Origin: Microbacterium sp. C5A9
GTDB lineage: Bacteria > Actinomycetota > Actinomycetes > Actinomycetales > Microbacteriaceae
NCBI RefSeq assembly: GCF_022627955.1
Contig: NZ_JABXGD010000001.1
Location: 186,001-250,000, forward strand
Direction of reading: 5' to 3'
DNA: 64,000 nt
The notes below the pieces were generated by a model that saw nothing but the letters and a program-made list of their open reading frames with translations, was not told the origin of the DNA and searched no databases. A program made the position numbers and the translations under genes. How positions within the stretch are numbered: the stretch's first letter is position 1; each line of letters begins with the position of its first letter. Positions 16,604 to 23,546 of this stretch are shown piece after piece.

Positions 16604-17526
16604 TCGAGCTCTACCGCGACCCCGTCTACGACGGCGCCACGGATCCGCGCGTCGTGATCGACGCGCGGGGGAGGTGGTGGATGTTCTACACCCAGCGCCG
16701 CGCCGGGCTGGAGGATGCCGGGGCGGGGGTGTCGTGGATCCACGGCAGCCGGATCGGCGTGGCGACCTCGTCGGACGGCGTGGGGTGGGTCTACGACGGA
16801 ACGCTCGAGCCGGTCGCATCCGAGCTCGTGCTCGAACCCGGCCCGCCGCCGGCGACGGTGGACCGCACGCACTGGGCGCCCGAGGTCGTCTGGGACGGTG
16901 CGCGCTGGCGCATGTACCTCACCGAGATCGACGGCATCCCCGACCGGTGGCCCGGGTTCGTCCGCGAGATCGTGGAGTACCGGTCCGACGATCTGCGGCG
17001 CTGGACACGTGTCGGTCCGCTGCGCCTGAGCAGCGATCGGGTCATCGATGCGGCGGCCGCGCGCACACCGGACGGGCTGTGGCGGCTCTGGTACAAGGAC
17101 GAGGCGGCGGATTCGGTGACCATGGTCGCCTCGTCGGCCGATCTGCAACGGTGGAGTCTCGACGGCGTCGCCATCGGCGGGCGGCCGCACGAGGGGCCGA
17201 CGGTGTTCGAGCTCGGCGGTCTCTGGTGGATGATCGTCGACGAGTGGCGGGGGATGGGCGTGTACCGCTCCGACGACGGCATCCGGTGGGTCCGCCAGGG
17301 CGATGACGATGCCGTGATCCTGGCCGACGCTCCCGGCGGAGGGCATGGGAGCCATGGGGCGCACGTGCGTCACGGCGAGGACCTCTGGTTCTACTTCTTC
17401 GGCACCGCCGAGACGGGTCCCGTGCACGCGGGCACGGGAGAGATGCGGCGCTCAGCGGTATATCGGTTGCGTCTCGACGTCGAGGCGGGGGAGCTGGTCG
17501 TGAGAGGATCGGAAGTCCCGCGGTAA
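16600..17526 (+). CDS. Five-bladed-propeller glycosidase, GH43-like
   Basis: The product is a 308-residue protein without signal peptide. It shows repeated propeller blades with W-rich strands (RWWMFYTQRR, RWRMYLTEIDG, LWRLWYKDEA, LWWMIVDEW, LWFYFFGTAE). The N-terminal ATDPRVV and the HWAPEVVWDG segment are typical of the GH43/GH117/GH130-type clan, where an Asp in the first blade acts as base. Being intracellular, it would act on imported oligosaccharides or glycosides. It is translationally coupled to the oxidoreductase upstream and lies directly before a sugar ABC importer. Bond specificity is unknown; arabinosides, xylosides and apiosides are all conceivable. Confidence 0.7.
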   Translation: MIELYRDPVYDGATDPRVVIDARGRWWMFYTQRRAGLEDAGAGVSWIHGSRIGVATSSDGVGWVYDGTLEPVASELVLEPGPPPATVDRTHWAPEVVWDGARWRMYLTEIDGIPDRWPGFVREIVEYRSDDLRRWTRVGPLRLSSDRVIDAAAARTPDGLWRLWYKDEAADSVTMVASSADLQRWSLDGVAIGGRPHEGPTVFELGGLWWMIVDEWRGMGVYRSDDGIRWVRQGDDDAVILADAPGGGHGSHGAHVRHGEDLWFYFFGTAETGPVHAGTGEMRRSAVYRLRLDVEAGELVVRGSEVPR

Positions 17527-17554
17527 ACGATGTAAGGCGGGCGAGAACTGCCTG

Positions 17555-17597
17555 TTGCGAAACGTTTCAATTTCGATTAGCGTGCAGGTAAGCGTTT
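17555..17597 (+). promoter_or_regulatory. Promoter and LacI-type operators of the sugar ABC operon
   Basis: The -35 TTGCGA (17555-17560) and the -10 TAGCGT (17578-17583) are 17 bases apart. A perfect palindrome GAAACGTTTC (17559-17568) overlaps the -35 box, and a second AAGCGTTT (17590-17597) sits at the transcription start. Both fit the LacI core AAnCGnTT. The LacI gene at the end of the same cluster (21714) is the likely regulator. Confidence 0.6.
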
Positions 17598-17688
17598 TCC
17601 GTCGCACCTCGGAGGACGTACCCGCACCACATGGACACTGACGTTCCGCGGCCCTGCCGAACGAGGACGTTCACCAGAGAGGACAACG

Positions 17689-18984
17689 ATGTTCAGCAAG
17701 AAGCGTCTGGCGGCCGCAGCGGCCGTCGCCACCAGCGCAGCGCTGGTACTCGCCGGCTGCGCCGGCGGCGATTCCCCCGAGGCGGGAGCCACCTACGACC
17801 CCGACGAGAAGGTCACCCTCGACCTCGCCTTCTGGGGCAACGACGTCCGCGCCGACCTGTACAACCAGGCGATCGACGCGTTCAACGAGGAATACCCGAA
17901 CATCACGGTCAACGCCACCTTCCTCGGGTTCCCCGAGTTCTGGGAGAAGCGTCAGACCGAAGCCGCCGGTGGCGGACTCCCCGACGTGATGCAGTTCGAC
18001 TACTCGTACCTGCGTCAGTACTCCGAGAACGGCCTGCTGCTCGACCTCGAGCCCTACCTCGGATCCGTCATCGAGACCGACCCGCTGCCCGAGAACATCC
18101 TCGGCATCGGCGTCGTCGACGACACGACCTACGGCATCGCCACCTCGACCAACGCCTGGGGCATGTTCACCAACCCCACGCTCCTCGCGACCGCAGGTGT
18201 CGAGGAGTTCGCCGGTGGCGACTGGGAGGACTACGACGAGTGGATCGGCGAGGTCACCGACGCGAGTGGCGGGGCGTTCTGGGGCGGGTCCGACTGGACC
18301 GGCCGCATCCAGAACTTCGAGATCCAGCTGCGCAGCGAGGGCAAGAACCTGTTCGATGAAGACGGCACCCCCGGCTTCGACGAGGACCGCCTGAAGGAGT
18401 TCTGGGAGGCGGGAACCGACATCCGCGACGGCGCCGTCGTGCCGCAGCAGACGGTCGAGGAGCTCAACCCGCTGACCGCCTTCGACGCGGCCAAGAACGC
18501 CAGCGAGCTCACCTGGGACAACTTCGGTGCCGGCTACCTCGCCAACCTCGGCGAGAGCTACCCCGAGCTGGGCCTCGTGGCTCCTCCCGTGACGAAGGAG
18601 GGCGCGAAGGACCTCTACCTGAAGCCCTCGATGCTGCACACCATCTCGGCCAAGACCGAGCACCCCGAGGCGGCGGCGACGCTCGTCAACTTCCTCGTGA
18701 ACTCGCCCGAGTCCGGTGAGATCTTCGGCACGAACCGCGGTCTCCCCGCGTCCCAGACCGCGCTCGATGCGGCTGACCTCGACCCGATGAGCCAGCTGGT
18801 CAAGGATTACGAGGAGTCCATCGCCGACCGTCTCGGCGACGCCCCGCCCGTGCCGATCGTCGGCTACGGCACGCTCGAGGAGAAGTTCCGCGTGCTGGGC
18901 ACCGAACTGAACTTCGGCACGACGACGGTCGACGAGGCCGTGGAGCAGTTCTTCTCCGAGATGGACGTCGTCCTCAACCAGTGA
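17689..18984 (+). CDS. Sugar ABC transporter substrate-binding lipoprotein
   Basis: The product has 431 residues. The N-terminus is a lipoprotein signal (FSKKRLAAAAAVATSAALVLAGC, lipobox LAGC with the Cys at about residue 24). The rest is a family-1 extracellular solute-binding fold (VTLDLAFWGNDVRADLYNQAI, then GLPDVMQFDYSYL and MLHTISAKTEHPEAA). It is anchored outside the membrane and delivers a carbohydrate to the permeases encoded at 19051 and 20049. No ATPase gene is present in the operon; such importers commonly share an MsiK-type ATPase encoded elsewhere. The ligand is unknown, but the GH43-like enzyme upstream suggests a plant-derived oligosaccharide. Confidence 0.9.
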   Translation: MFSKKRLAAAAAVATSAALVLAGCAGGDSPEAGATYDPDEKVTLDLAFWGNDVRADLYNQAIDAFNEEYPNITVNATFLGFPEFWEKRQTEAAGGGLPDVMQFDYSYLRQYSENGLLLDLEPYLGSVIETDPLPENILGIGVVDDTTYGIATSTNAWGMFTNPTLLATAGVEEFAGGDWEDYDEWIGEVTDASGGAFWGGSDWTGRIQNFEIQLRSEGKNLFDEDGTPGFDEDRLKEFWEAGTDIRDGAVVPQQTVEELNPLTAFDAAKNASELTWDNFGAGYLANLGESYPELGLVAPPVTKEGAKDLYLKPSMLHTISAKTEHPEAAATLVNFLVNSPESGEIFGTNRGLPASQTALDAADLDPMSQLVKDYEESIADRLGDAPPVPIVGYGTLEEKFRVLGTELNFGTTTVDEAVEQFFSEMDVVLNQ

Positions 18985-19050
18985 CCCCGTCGGTGGGCCG
19001 GGCGATCGTGCCCGGCCCACCGCACCCCACACACTTCGGAAGGAGCTGTC

Positions 19051-20052
19051 ATGAGCACGACGGCGACGAGGACGATCGTCACGGGCAAGAAGTCCGGGCG
19101 AGGGAGGGCGCTGCGCAGCGGCCGCCGTCCAGAGAACGAGCTCGACCGGCCGGGGCAGAAGGCCCGTCTGCGCCGGGAGACGGCGACCGGATACGCGTTC
19201 CTGACGCCCTGGCTGATCGGCTTCTTCGGTCTGACCGGTGTGCCGATGGTGTACTCGCTGTACCTGTCCTTCACGAAGTACAACATCTTCCAGCCTCCGA
19301 AGTGGATCGGGCTGGACAACTACATCCGTCTGTTCACGAGCGACCCGAACTTCATCCAGTCGGCGCAGATCACCCTGGTCTACGTCTTCATCGGCACCCC
19401 GATCACTCTCGCCGCGGCCCTCGGCGTCGCGATGCTGCTGAACTACCGCGACAAGGGCGCGGGCTTCTTCCGCTCGGCGTTCTACGCCCCCTCGCTCATC
19501 GGCGGCTCGGTCTCCGTGGCCATCGTGTGGCGGGCGATGTTCTCGTCCGACGGCCCGGTCGACAGCGGCCTGCAGATCTTCGGCGTCGACCTCGGAGGCT
19601 GGATCGGCAACCCGAGCCTGGTGCTGCCGATGATGATCCTGCTCGCGGTCTGGCAGTTCGGAGCCACGATGGTGATCTTCCTCGCCGGCCTCAAGCAGAT
19701 CCCGAAGGAGCTGTACGAGGCGGCCGAGATGGACGGCGCGAACGCGTACCGCCGTTTCCGCGCGGTGACGATCCCGATGCTCTCGCCGGTGATGTTCTTC
19801 AACCTGCTGCTGGGTCTGATCGGCGCGTTCCAGGTGTTCGCCTCGGCGTACATCATCTCCAACGGCACCGGCGGTCCCGCCGGCATGACGAACTTCATCA
19901 CCGTCTACCTGTACAAGCGCGGCTTCTCCGACGGACAGATGGGCTACGCGGCCGCGATCGCGTGGGTGCTGCTGGTCGTCGTCGCGATCATCGCCTTCAT
20001 CCTCTTCCGCACTCAGAGGTCGTGGGTGCACTACTCGGGAGACGACAAATGA
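19051..20052 (+). CDS. Sugar ABC transporter permease, MalF/UgpA type
   Basis: The product has 333 residues with six predicted membrane helices and an unusually long basic N-terminal cytoplasmic tail (about 40 residues). The EAA loop that contacts the ATPase is visible as LYEAAEMDGANAYRRFRAVTIPML. AAGGAG at 19039-19044 is a strong ribosome site. The stop overlaps the start of the second permease (ATGA). It forms a heterodimeric membrane channel with that protein. Confidence 0.9.
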   Translation: MSTTATRTIVTGKKSGRGRALRSGRRPENELDRPGQKARLRRETATGYAFLTPWLIGFFGLTGVPMVYSLYLSFTKYNIFQPPKWIGLDNYIRLFTSDPNFIQSAQITLVYVFIGTPITLAAALGVAMLLNYRDKGAGFFRSAFYAPSLIGGSVSVAIVWRAMFSSDGPVDSGLQIFGVDLGGWIGNPSLVLPMMILLAVWQFGATMVIFLAGLKQIPKELYEAAEMDGANAYRRFRAVTIPMLSPVMFFNLLLGLIGAFQVFASAYIISNGTGGPAGMTNFITVYLYKRGFSDGQMGYAAAIAWVLLVVVAIIAFILFRTQRSWVHYSGDDK

Positions 20053-20990
20053 GTACCTCCAACCAGGCCACCACGTCCGGCGCGGCATCGACGCCGTTGT
20101 TCGCCGCACAGCAGACCACGCCGGCCGGCCCTCCCGCTCCTCGCCGCAGGGTCAAGCGCAAGACCTGGCAGACCGTCATCTGGTTCATCGGGCTGATCGT
20201 GCTCACCGCGGTCGTGCTGTACCCGCTGCTGTGGCTGTTCCTGTCGACGTTCAAGCCGAACTCCGAGTTCGGTCAGAACCCGGGTCTGTTCCCGCAGGCG
20301 CCGACCATCGAGAACTACGGCAAGGTCATGGAGGGCATCGCCGGAGTGCCGATGTGGCGCTTCTTCCTGAACTCGCTGATCCTCGCGGTCTCCGCCGTGG
20401 TCGGCACCGTGCTCTCGTCGGCTCTCGCGGCCTACGCCTTCGCCCGCGTGCAGTTCAAGGGCCTCGGAGTGCTGTTCGCGGCGATGATCGGCACGCTGCT
20501 GCTGCCGTTCCACGTCGTGATCATCCCGCAGTACATCATCTTCAACCAGCTCGGCTGGGTCGACACGTTCATCCCGCTGATCCTGCCGAAGTTCCTCGCC
20601 ACCGAGGCGTTCTTCGTCTTCCTGCTCGTGCAGTTCATCCGCCAGATGCCCCGCGACATGGACGAGGCGGCCCGCATCGACGGCGCCGGTCACCTGCGGA
20701 TCTTCTGGTCGATCATCCTCCCGCTCATCAAGCCGGCGCTGATCACCTGCGCGATCTTCTCGTTCATCTGGGCGTGGAACGACTTCCTCGGACCCCTCCT
20801 CTATCTGACCAGCCCCGAGAACTACCCGCTGCCCATCGCCCTGCGTCTCTACAACGACCAGACCTCGTCGTCCGACTACGGCGCGACCGTCACGGCCTCG
20901 TTCGTCGCCCTGCTGCCGGTGCTGCTGTTCTTCGTCGTCTTCCAGCGCTTCCTCGTCGACGGCGTCGCCACGCAGGGACTGAAGGGCTAG
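20049..20990 (+). CDS. Sugar ABC transporter permease, MalG/UgpE type
   Basis: The product has 313 residues. A hydrophilic N-terminus of about 40 residues precedes six membrane helices. The EAA motif reads DMDEAARIDGAGHLRIFWSIILPLIKPAL, and the C-terminus RFLVDGVATQGLKG is typical of this family. The ATG at 20049 overlaps the previous stop. It partners with the permease at 19051. The membrane protein gene at 20993 follows by two bases. Confidence 0.9.
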   Translation: MSTSNQATTSGAASTPLFAAQQTTPAGPPAPRRRVKRKTWQTVIWFIGLIVLTAVVLYPLLWLFLSTFKPNSEFGQNPGLFPQAPTIENYGKVMEGIAGVPMWRFFLNSLILAVSAVVGTVLSSALAAYAFARVQFKGLGVLFAAMIGTLLLPFHVVIIPQYIIFNQLGWVDTFIPLILPKFLATEAFFVFLLVQFIRQMPRDMDEAARIDGAGHLRIFWSIILPLIKPALITCAIFSFIWAWNDFLGPLLYLTSPENYPLPIALRLYNDQTSSSDYGATVTASFVALLPVLLFFVVFQRFLVDGVATQGLKG

Positions 20991-20992
20991 TC

Positions 20993-21670
20993 ATGTCGGT
21001 CATCAGCGGCGATCGCAGGGCCCACCGGGCGGCGAAGCGTGAGGCCCGCTCCGGTGCGGGCCCCACGGTCGCCGGTGTCGAGCCCGGGGCGAACCCCGGT
21101 GCGACGGCGAAGTTCGGTCTCTTCGGCGAGGTGCTCACGATCGGGCTCATGATGACGATCGTCGCCCTCGGCGTGGTCACCCTGCCGATCGCCCTGGCCG
21201 CCGGCATCCGTCACCTGCGTCGCTTCGTCGCCGCGGAGGACTCGCGGGCGGGTCTCTTCTGGGACGACGTGCGCGCGGGCATCCTGCCGTCGCTGATCGT
21301 GGGTGTGCCGGCCGCACTGATCGCGGCCGTGCTCACCGTCGACGTGGTGCTCGCGGGGTCCGGGGCTCTCCCCGGCGGTGAGGCCATCGCGGTCGTCGGC
21401 TGGGCGGGCCTGCTGGCGCTCTCGGTCGCCGTGCTCGTCGCCGCCGGAGCCTGGTCGCCGGATCTCGGGTGGAAGGCGGCGGTCCGCGCCGTGCCCGGAG
21501 TCGTCAGGGCGGATGCCGCAGGCGCGGCGTACATCGCCGCTGCGGCGATCTTCACCGGCGTCGTGACCTGGGCTCTCGCGCCCCTGTTCATCGCGGGGAT
21601 CGGCTGCGCGGCGCTCGCCGTCGTCGCGGTGCCCGCGCGTCGCAGACGCGGAGAGAACCGCGCGGGATGA
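20993..21670 (+). CDS. Small integral membrane protein of the sugar ABC operon (DUF624-like)
   Basis: The product has 225 residues: a basic, glycine-rich N-terminus of about 40 residues and then roughly five hydrophobic segments. The first begins with FGLFGEVLTIGLMMTIVALGVVTLP. Short membrane proteins in the same place of sugar ABC operons often belong to DUF624 (YesL-like), and the spacing of helices fits, but similarity is weak by eye. It starts two bases after the permease stop, so it is co-translated. Function unknown. Confidence 0.6.
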   Translation: MSVISGDRRAHRAAKREARSGAGPTVAGVEPGANPGATAKFGLFGEVLTIGLMMTIVALGVVTLPIALAAGIRHLRRFVAAEDSRAGLFWDDVRAGILPSLIVGVPAALIAAVLTVDVVLAGSGALPGGEAIAVVGWAGLLALSVAVLVAAGAWSPDLGWKAAVRAVPGVVRADAAGAAYIAAAAIFTGVVTWALAPLFIAGIGCAALAVVAVPARRRRGENRAG

Positions 21671-21713
21671 GAAGGTAGTCGTTGGCGCACGCGCAGACGG
21701 ACGGAGGCACGCC

Positions 21714-22730
21714 ATGGCAGTAGGGGTGAAGGACGTCGCGGCTGCGGCCGGCGTCTCGGTCGGCACCGTCTCGAACGTCCTGAATCAGCCCGAGCGCGTG
21801 TCCGCGCGGACGGTCGAGCGCGTGCAGCGGGTGATCCAGGAGCTCGGCTTCGTGCGCAACGATGCGGCTCGCCAGCTGCGAGCCGGTCGAAGCCGCAGCA
21901 TCGGACTCGTCGTGCCCGACATCGGCAACCCCTTCTTCGCCGAGGTGGTGCGGGGCGCAGAGGATCGTGCGGCGGATGCCGGCATGACCGTGCTGCTCGG
22001 CAACAGCGACGAGCGCGATGAGCGGCAGCTCGCGCATCTGGAGCTCTTCCAGGAGCAGCGGGTCAACGGAGTCCTGCTGACCCCGGCATCCGACGACCTC
22101 TCCACCGTCCATCGTTTCGCCGCCGGCGGCATGCCGGTGATCCTCGTCGACCGCGAGGTCGAGGAGGGACTCCTGCCCTCGGTGTCCGTCGACGACGTCG
22201 AAGGCGGTCGTCTCGCGGCCGAGCACCTGCTCTCGGCCGGGCGGCGCCGGTTGGCGTTCGTCGGGGGACCGCAGTCGGTCCACCAGGTCGCCGATCGTCT
22301 CCGCGGAGTGCGGACGGCGGTCGCCGCCCACCCCGAGGCGTCACTCGAGGTGTTCGAGCAGTCGGCTCTCACGGTGCTGCAGGGGCGGGCAGCGGGGGAG
22401 CAGATCGTCGCGCGCTCCGAGGCGGCGCGCCCGGATGCCGTCTTCGCCGCGAACGACCTCCTCGCCGTCGGGCTGCTGCAGGCGTTCAGCTTCGGCTCCA
22501 GCATCCGCGTTCCCGACGACATCGCGATGGTGGGCTATGACGACATCGACTTCGCCTCGGCGACCGTCGTGCCGTTGAGCTCGGTGCGTCAGCCCGCGAG
22601 GCTGCTCGGGTGGACGGGCGTCGACCTGCTGCTCAAAGAGCTCGACGGCGTGGAGCACGACAGGCGCGTGCGGTTCCAGCCCGAGCTCGTCGTGCGGGAG
22701 TCCAGCTCCGTGGGCATCCCCGGTCGCTGA
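21714..22730 (+). CDS. LacI-family regulator of the sugar ABC operon
   Basis: The product has 338 residues. The HTH at the N-terminus reads VKDVAAAAGVSVGTVSNVLN, followed by the hinge and a complete effector domain (IGLVVPDIGNPFFAEVVRGAED, VDREVEEGLLPSVSVDDVEGG, DAVFAANDLLAVGLLQAF). GGAG at 21702-21705 precedes the ATG. It closes the cluster and most likely binds the GAAACGTTTC and AAGCGTTT sites at 17559-17597, which match the LacI core. Confidence 0.9.
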   Translation: MAVGVKDVAAAAGVSVGTVSNVLNQPERVSARTVERVQRVIQELGFVRNDAARQLRAGRSRSIGLVVPDIGNPFFAEVVRGAEDRAADAGMTVLLGNSDERDERQLAHLELFQEQRVNGVLLTPASDDLSTVHRFAAGGMPVILVDREVEEGLLPSVSVDDVEGGRLAAEHLLSAGRRRLAFVGGPQSVHQVADRLRGVRTAVAAHPEASLEVFEQSALTVLQGRAAGEQIVARSEAARPDAVFAANDLLAVGLLQAFSFGSSIRVPDDIAMVGYDDIDFASATVVPLSSVRQPARLLGWTGVDLLLKELDGVEHDRRVRFQPELVVRESSSVGIPGR

Positions 22731-22928
22731 ACGACGCCACGCAGTCGACCTCCGGTCTTGAGCGACGGCGACGGAGACGACACGTCGCGATCCGTTCTGC
22801 GCTGCCTGTCCCGTGTCGTCTCGGGCCGCGTCGCGGGCCTCGCTCGACGATCGGTACGGCGATTCGTGACTGCCGCTCGAACCCGTTATGATTGCAGGGT
22901 GCATCCGGTCTTCACGGAGCGGATGCCT

Positions 22929-23017
22929 GGAGACGTCGCATAGTCCGGCCGAGTGCACCACCCTGCTAAGGTGGAGTCCCCTCACGGGGACCAGGGGTTC
23001 AAATCCCCTCGTCTCCG
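22929..23017 (+). tRNA. tRNA-Ser (anticodon GCU)
   Basis: The acceptor stem GGAGACG (22929-22935) pairs with CGTCTCC (23010-23016), with discriminator G at 23017. The anticodon stem CCACC/GGTGG (22958-22962, 22970-22974) encloses the loop CTGCTAA with GCT at 22965-22967. A long variable arm (GTCCCCTCACGGGGAC) and the T-arm with GGTTCAAAT confirm a class II serine tRNA reading AGC/AGU codons. CCA is not encoded. Confidence 0.95.
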
Positions 23018-23023
23018 CAGTTG

Positions 23024-23050
23024 AGATCCCTGCTTCGGCAGGGATCTTCT
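23024..23050 (+). terminator. Terminator of tRNA-Ser
   Basis: A perfect 10-base stem AGATCCCTGC/GCAGGGATCT (23024-23033, 23038-23047) with a TTCG tetraloop is followed by TCTGTGT. It lies seven bases after the tRNA. Confidence 0.85.
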
Positions 23051-23080
23051 GTGTACGGGGCAGTGTCCCAGGGCGCCGCT

Positions 23081-23521
23081 CTATCCGCCGTACGAGCCGT
23101 CGAGGACCTCGACGACGTCTTGCGAATCGGGGTACTTCACGCGGGTCGAGACCTCGTCCTGACCGAGGTCGACGCAGATCGACGAGACGCTGTCGAGGTG
23201 CTCGTTGAACGAGTCGAGGTCTTCGGGCAGGATGACGGTCGTGCTCTCGAGTTCGGGCGCGGCGTCGCCCGCGGCGGCGATGGCGTCCTTCAGGTCGCCG
23301 TCGGGCAGGGAGATGCCCTCGCGCAGGTGATCGCCGGCCGTCACGAGAGCCGTCGGATCCGCGGAGATCATGCTGTTGTTGGCCTGCGTGGCCACGGTAT
23401 CGACCCACGAGCACGCCGCGCCGTTCAACGCCGAGGTCGTCTCATCGTCCGTCGCCGGTGAGCAGGCCGAGAGGCCGAGGGCCAGGAGGGCGAGAGGAAC
23501 GACCGAGGCGAAGCGACGCAT
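23081..23521 (-). CDS. Small hypothetical lipoprotein
   Basis: The product has 146 residues. The N-terminus MRRFASVVPLALLALGLSAC is a clear lipoprotein signal with lipobox LSAC. The mature part is about 125 residues, acidic, and has two Cys (AACSWVDTV and SSICVDLG) that could form a disulfide outside the membrane. No known domain is recognised. It points toward the tRNA terminator and lies 25 bases after the UvrA paralogue stop with the same orientation. Function unknown. Confidence 0.75.
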   Translation of the reverse strand: MRRFASVVPLALLALGLSACSPATDDETTSALNGAACSWVDTVATQANNSMISADPTALVTAGDHLREGISLPDGDLKDAIAAAGDAAPELESTTVILPEDLDSFNEHLDSVSSICVDLGQDEVSTRVKYPDSQDVVEVLDGSYGG

Positions 23522-23546
23522 GCCGACGAGGCTAGCAAACGCGTGG

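Noticed and set aside
22929..23521. tRNA-Ser as an integration site for a mobile island
   Set aside because: No integrase, no repeat of the tRNA 3' end was noticed downstream and the flanking genes look chromosomal.
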